26,342 bases of DNA, taken from the IMG/VR virus record IMGVR_UViG_3300042397_001420, positions 1 to 26,342 of that record. One strand, written 5' to 3'. This document shows positions 22,525 to 26,342 of this stretch, in pieces; within the stretch, counting starts at the first letter, position 1; the number at the start of each line of letters is the position of its first letter. A program made the position numbers and the translations under genes. The stretch is from a virus. The notes below the pieces were generated by a model, which was given only the letters and a program-made list of their open reading frames with translations, did no database searches and was not told the origin of the DNA.

Positions 22525-22988
22525 AGGATTTAGCAATAGAAATTTCGCAGGATCATATTGATTCGGGTAATGCAATGCCCCCAGTAATGATTTGCATATT
22601 AAATGGATCAATTCATTTCTTTTCAGATTTGACCAGAGCAATGACTGTTGATTGTGAAATAGATTTCTTGAGATTGAAATCATATGAAGGACAAGACAAT
22701 TCTGGAGGTATCAAGTGTCTTAAAGAATTGGAATTAGAACTCAAAGGCAAACGAGTTTACATTGTTGATGATATTTGTGATACTGGTGCAACATTGTTAG
22801 AAGCCATAATAATGTGTAACAGTCGAATAGCACAAGAAGTAAAAATAGTTACATTGCTAAAAAGACGAGATGGCGTTGACTTAACCGATTACTGCGGATT
22901 TGAAATAGGCGATGAATTTGTTGTAGGATATGGATTGGATAATAATGGATATCAACGCGAATTAGTAAATATATACAAGATAAATTAA
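22482..22988 (+). CDS. Hypoxanthine/guanine-type phosphoribosyltransferase
   Basis: A 168-aa type I phosphoribosyltransferase. It shows ILNGSIHFFSDLTR (PRPP pyrophosphate loop, 39-52), and V92-YIVDDICDTGATL (PRPP ribose-5-phosphate loop with D96 and D97). TLLKRRDG follows at 124-131, the last holding the Lys that in HPRTs reads the purine O6. It would convert hypoxanthine, guanine or possibly a deazaguanine base to the nucleotide with PRPP. Substrate cannot be read from sequence. The neighbourhood (deazaguanine genes, reductase) suggests purine salvage or modified-base activation. Confidence 0.85.
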   Translation: MEIIISREQITERVKDLAIEISQDHIDSGNAMPPVMICILNGSIHFFSDLTRAMTVDCEIDFLRLKSYEGQDNSGGIKCLKELELELKGKRVYIVDDICDTGATLLEAIIMCNSRIAQEVKIVTLLKRRDGVDLTDYCGFEIGDEFVVGYGLDNNGYQRELVNIYKIN

Positions 22989-23003
22989 TTGGATACGGGT
23001 TAG

Positions 23004-23012
23004 ATATTTATA
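23004..23012 (+). promoter_or_regulatory. ATATTTATA junction motif
   Basis: ATATTTATA followed by ATAAAGGA and the start of the GIY-YIG gene at 23026. Same layout as at 112 and 10601. Confidence 0.38.
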
Positions 23013-23025
23013 ATAAAGGAATGTT

Positions 23026-23625
23026 ATGATTATCTATAAAACAACAAATTTGATTAACGGTAAATTTTATATAGGACAAGATTCAAAAAATGACCCGTTG
23101 TATTTAGGATCCGGTAAATTATTACATAAAGCAATAAAAAAATACGGAATAGGAAATTTCCGTAAAGATATTTTAGAACATTGTGTATCTAAACGAGAAT
23201 TGAATGAACGAGAAATTTTTTGGATAACGGAATTAAACCCGATATATAATATAGCAAAAGGAGGTTCTGGGGGCGATACGATAACAAATCATCCAGAATA
23301 TGATAAGATTATCGATAAGTTGAAGAAACGTCCAGTACGATATTGGACCGAAGAACAAAAAGAAAATCAGCGCGGAGAAAATAATCCAGCTAAGCGTATT
23401 GATGTTAGAGAAAAAATAAGTAAATCAAAAATTGGAAGACCTAGGTTAGATCAATTAGGAGATCTTAATTCAGCGAAACGACCGGAAGTTAGAGAAAAAA
23501 TCCGAATGCAATTAAAAGGAGTTCCTAAACAAAAAATAAATTGTCCTCATTGTAATAAAGAAGGGCAGCCATCGAATATGTATCGGTGGCATTATGATAA
23601 TTGTAAATTTAAAACGAAAGACTAA
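23026..23625 (+). CDS. GIY-YIG homing endonuclease (Seg-like, free-standing)
   Basis: In this 199-aa protein the GIY-YIG core is at 2-90: MIIYKTTNLINGKFYIGQDS, FRKDILEHC, and a likely catalytic E63 in NEREIFWI. Two NUMOD-like DNA-binding repeats follow (118-132 and 146-160, both x-N-x-AKR-x-x-VREKI). A C-terminal zinc finger has C173, C176, H189 and C193. Such enzymes cut homologous phage genomes lacking them and spread by repair. It sits directly against the family-B polymerase gene (TAA then ATG, no gap), a common target neighbourhood. Its GGT/GAT/AAT-rich, SD-preceded sequence looks foreign next to the polymerase but this was not measured. Confidence 0.88.
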   Translation: MIIYKTTNLINGKFYIGQDSKNDPLYLGSGKLLHKAIKKYGIGNFRKDILEHCVSKRELNEREIFWITELNPIYNIAKGGSGGDTITNHPEYDKIIDKLKKRPVRYWTEEQKENQRGENNPAKRIDVREKISKSKIGRPRLDQLGDLNSAKRPEVREKIRMQLKGVPKQKINCPHCNKEGQPSNMYRWHYDNCKFKTKD

Positions 23626-26145
23626 ATGTATCAATCAATAGGTTATGATAAGAAAAATGGCGTAATGCATGTTTGGGACTCTGAATTAGGACATCAAAAA
23701 TTTCCATTCAAACCATACGCATATTTGCCAGATGATGCAGGAAAATACATTTCATTAGATGGAACTCGCCTAAAACGTGTAGAAGGCAATCACAAAGATA
23801 ATCCAACGGCGTATGAATCTGACATCAATGAAGAAATGCGAACTCTTATTGATTTATATTATGAATCAGATGAACCTTCAAAAGGACATAGAGATTTATT
23901 TTTTGATATTGAAACAGAACGAGATGAAAACGGATATTCAACTGCCGAAGAAGCTCGTGCACGTATTACATCAATTGCATATTATGATAAAGCAGGACAA
24001 AATCGCCGGGTATTGCTTCTTGATGAAGAACGCAGATTAAACAATGCAGGATTTGAAGGAGATGGCTATGTAGTTGAAATATTCAATACAGAAGCTGAAA
24101 TGCTAACACGCTTTATTAATGCATTTGCTGCAATTCAACCAACCGTTATATCCGGATGGAACACGGACAATTATGATATTCCATATCTTGTTAATCGCAT
24201 CAAAAAGATATTAGGTGCACAGGCACTTAAAAAGCTTTCTCCTGCAGGTATCGTTGAATGGAGTAAAAGCAGAGAACGTTACAAGATATTTGGTGTATCT
24301 AGTTTAGATTACTTGACACTATATAAAAAGTTTACGTATACAGAACTTCCGAATTACCGATTAGATACTGTAGCCAAATTTGAATTAGGTCGCGGAAAAG
24401 TAGAATATGACGGTGATTTGAACCAATTGTTTGCAACCGATATTCACAAGTTTATTGAATACAACATGGTTGACGTTAATTTGGTTTATGATTTAGATGA
24501 TAAACTTCAATTGATACCATTAGCACGGACTATATGTCATAAAGGACATGTTCCATATGAAGATGTGTATTATGCATCTAAATACCTAGATGGTGCTGCA
24601 ATTGTTGATTTGAAACGCAATGGCCTAGTTGCTCCGAATAAAAGATTCAGATTCATTGAAGAAGAAACAGAAGCTGATGCATTAGCAGGTGCATATGTAA
24701 TGCCACCAGTACCAGGCCTATATAAATGGATCTATGACTTAGATTTAACGTCACTGTATCCTAGCATCATCATGAGTTTGAATATTTCTCCAGAAACAAA
24801 AATAGGAGTTATTCAGAATTGGGATGAAGAATGCTTGCTACGGTCAGAAGCCACTCAAGTAACATTCGCAGATGGTACTTATGCTCAAGACATTCGAACA
24901 TGGCTAACGGATAATGCATATACAGTTGCATCCAATGGTGCAGTATATCGAACAGACATTAAAGGCTTCTTACCGGCCATTCTAGAAAAATGGTTTGATG
25001 AACGTGTTGAATTTAAGGATAAACGTGATGAATATGAAGTAGGAACCGAAATGTATAAGTTTTATGATGCATTGCAGTTAACACAAAAGGTATTGCTCAA
25101 TTCATTTTATGGAGTATTGGGACTTAAAACATTCCGCTTCCATGACTTAGATAATGCAGGTGCAATTACTGCAACAGGTCAAAGTGTAATCAAATTTTCT
25201 GCAAAGGTTATCAATGCACATTATGCAAAAGAAACTGGTAAGGATCATTTCATCAACGCAACCGGAATGCCAGCAGAGTTTGCATTCTATACAGATACGG
25301 ATTCAACCTTTTGTTCTTCGTTGCCTTTGATTCAAGCACGATATCCGGATTTTGATGAAACAGATGAACAATTCATGATAGACCAAACCAATGCCATTGC
25401 ATCTGAAGTTCAACGCAAGGTTAATGCCATGTATGACATATATGCAGTGCGCTTTCACAATACAGCAACACATCGTTGGCAGATCAAACAAGAATACATT
25501 GCAAAATCTGGTTTATGGATTGCTAAGAAGCGTTATGCACAATGGGTTATTTACAAAGAAGGCAAACCTACGGATAAATTAGATATCAAAGGATTGGACG
25601 TTGTTAGATCAAGTTTCCCGGAAGATTTCAAAAAGATAATGAAAGAAACATTGTGGTATATTCTCAAAGAAAAGGATAAAACTGCAACATCGGATATGAT
25701 TCATAAATTCAAATCTGGATTGAAAAATTCTGAAGTACTCAATGTTATGAAGAATTCCGGAGTCAAAGAAATATCCAAATTCATCAAAGGAAGAAAACCA
25801 TTTACAGGATACATATCAGGAACTCCCGCACACGTTAAAGCAGCAATCAATTTCAATGACTTTTTACATATGTATGGCATCAAAGACATTACTCCTATTC
25901 AAAATGGAGAAAAAGTAAAATGGGCATACCTATCAGATAATCCATATGGAATGGAAACAATGGCTCTTCGAGGATATCAAGATCCAGCGCAAACCGTAGA
26001 ATTTGTTACACAATACATTGATCGCAATAAAATCTTTGAAAAGGAATTGAAAAATAAACTTGATGATTTTTATGCTGCAATGAATTGGGGTGCATTTCCT
26101 GAAAATAATAATGTAGCACGTTTCTTTTCATTCGGAAGTAAATGA
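23626..26145 (+). CDS. 43: gp43-like family-B replicative DNA polymerase
   Basis: In this 839-aa protein, ExoI is D94-I-E96 (LFFDIETER), ExoII SGWNTDNYDIPYL (D181/D184 region), ExoIII YNMVDVNLVYD (D283). Polymerase motif A is D373-LTSLYPSII, motif B K488-VLLNSFYGVLG, motif C Y555-TDTDS. All catalytic Asp are present, so it should replicate and proofread. The C-terminus ARFFSFGSK looks like a sliding-clamp-binding tail. It is about 60 residues shorter than T4 gp43 (898). The ATG directly follows the homing endonuclease stop and lacks a Shine-Dalgarno sequence, so expression may depend on reading through from the endonuclease. Confidence 0.94.
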   Translation: MYQSIGYDKKNGVMHVWDSELGHQKFPFKPYAYLPDDAGKYISLDGTRLKRVEGNHKDNPTAYESDINEEMRTLIDLYYESDEPSKGHRDLFFDIETERDENGYSTAEEARARITSIAYYDKAGQNRRVLLLDEERRLNNAGFEGDGYVVEIFNTEAEMLTRFINAFAAIQPTVISGWNTDNYDIPYLVNRIKKILGAQALKKLSPAGIVEWSKSRERYKIFGVSSLDYLTLYKKFTYTELPNYRLDTVAKFELGRGKVEYDGDLNQLFATDIHKFIEYNMVDVNLVYDLDDKLQLIPLARTICHKGHVPYEDVYYASKYLDGAAIVDLKRNGLVAPNKRFRFIEEETEADALAGAYVMPPVPGLYKWIYDLDLTSLYPSIIMSLNISPETKIGVIQNWDEECLLRSEATQVTFADGTYAQDIRTWLTDNAYTVASNGAVYRTDIKGFLPAILEKWFDERVEFKDKRDEYEVGTEMYKFYDALQLTQKVLLNSFYGVLGLKTFRFHDLDNAGAITATGQSVIKFSAKVINAHYAKETGKDHFINATGMPAEFAFYTDTDSTFCSSLPLIQARYPDFDETDEQFMIDQTNAIASEVQRKVNAMYDIYAVRFHNTATHRWQIKQEYIAKSGLWIAKKRYAQWVIYKEGKPTDKLDIKGLDVVRSSFPEDFKKIMKETLWYILKEKDKTATSDMIHKFKSGLKNSEVLNVMKNSGVKEISKFIKGRKPFTGYISGTPAHVKAAINFNDFLHMYGIKDITPIQNGEKVKWAYLSDNPYGMETMALRGYQDPAQTVEFVTQYIDRNKIFEKELKNKLDDFYAAMNWGAFPENNNVARFFSFGSK

Positions 26146-26158
26146 TTTTTTTTTGTAT

Positions 26159-26167
26159 ATATTTATA
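26159..26167 (+). promoter_or_regulatory. ATATTTATA junction motif
   Basis: Lies after a T-rich stretch (26148-26154) behind the polymerase gene and 12 nt before the next start (26180), followed by TAAAAAG. It is the closest to a start codon of all copies, which makes a classical promoter here hard to fit. Confidence 0.35.
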
Positions 26168-26179
26168 TAAAAAGATAAT

Positions 26180-26342
26180 ATGCGGCGATTCCAAAGAAAC
26201 ATTCTATCAGAAAATATGCGACGATTTAGAACTAAAAATCTAAATGAAGAGACGATATTCAAAAAAGCATCTGAAGAGAATGATGGAAACTGGGAAGAAA
26301 TATTTAATGATATGAAACCGTCCGATATTTCCGTTAATGAAT
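26180..26342 (+). CDS. Start of a second ENMRRF.TKNL-peptide protein (partial)
   Basis: The frame from ATG 26180 is open to the window edge (54 codons). Residues 8-23 read ILSENMRRFRTKNLNE, nearly the same as residues 11-27 of the gene at 10872. MRRF also opens the protein, so the motif looks internally doubled. L-S-E and L-N-E triplets fit T4-type prohead protease sites. The visible remainder is acidic (KKASEENDGNWEEIFND). Identity of the mature protein is unknown; an internal head protein or ejected protein is the inference. Confidence 0.7.
   Translation, partial: MRRFQRNILSENMRRFRTKNLNEETIFKKASEENDGNWEEIFNDMKPSDISVNE

Noticed and set aside
23813-24040. 75-codon + frame inside the family-B polymerase gene, and similar nested + frames in other genes
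   Set aside because: Fully contained in a conserved gene with intact motifs and without independent support.
26146-26158. T-run after the polymerase gene as a terminator
   Set aside because: There is a run of T but I find no stem in front of it, so it is not called.
1-26342. tRNA genes, CRISPR arrays, insertion sequences or attachment sites
   Set aside because: The non-coding gaps are too short for tRNAs except a few, and none of those folds as one by eye; no spaced direct repeats or transposase genes are seen.

Overview
The window is a contiguous piece of an AT-rich, tightly packed, T4-like contractile-tailed phage (Caudoviricetes, myovirus). Every convincing gene lies on the + strand, many neighbours overlap by 4 nt (ATGA) or by a few tens of nt, and there is no intergenic gap above about 120 nt. 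The diagnostic genes are a T4-type baseplate block (gp26-, gp51- and gp48/54-like proteins) and a T4-type replisome and recombination set: gp32 ssDNA-binding protein, UvsX, RNase H/FEN nuclease, gp41 helicase and gp43 family-B polymerase. The host cannot be read directly. A small CCxxxCRHCPY protein of the DUF5522 type, which I associate mainly with Bacteroidota, hints at that phylum.

Layout. 1-49 is the tail of an upstream gene, closed by a clear terminator (74-101). 146-7621 is the tail and baseplate module: chaperone pair, tape measure, tube cap, LysM-like protein, hub, and an unknown virion-type protein. 7658-10601 is an unusual block holding a family-A (Pol I-like) polymerase with a decayed proofreading domain, overlapped by a PD-(D/E)XK-type nuclease and a small unknown protein. 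10627-11294 holds two small genes, one starting with a repeated ENMRRF.TKNL motif that is seen again at 26180. 11407-15812 is gp32-uvsX-rnh-gp41, with a plausible sigma70-like promoter in front and a terminator behind (15833-15863). 15908-22988 is nucleotide and pterin metabolism: a class II (B12-type) ribonucleotide reductase, DUF5522, FolE, a QueD-like protein, QueE, a thioredoxin, a GroES-like co-chaperonin, a small membrane protein and a phosphoribosyltransferase, with several small unknowns between. 23026-26145 is a GIY-YIG homing endonuclease directly abutting the family-B polymerase. 26180 to the end is the start of another motif-bearing gene.

How it fits together. FolE, QueD-like and QueE could turn GTP into 7-carboxy-7-deazaguanine, the usual first half of a route to 7-deazaguanine-modified DNA. 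The reductase, thioredoxin and phosphoribosyltransferase would supply nucleotides. The replisome genes make the genome, and the GroES homologue probably supports capsid folding. The points most worth a second look are the coexistence of family-A and family-B polymerases with the A enzyme fused by overlap to a putative nuclease; an in-frame fossil of a second folE 3' end just after the intact folE; a likely capsid-targeting peptide shared by two proteins; a candidate programmed frameshift just upstream of the tape measure gene; and a recurrent ATATTTAT motif found almost only at gene junctions.
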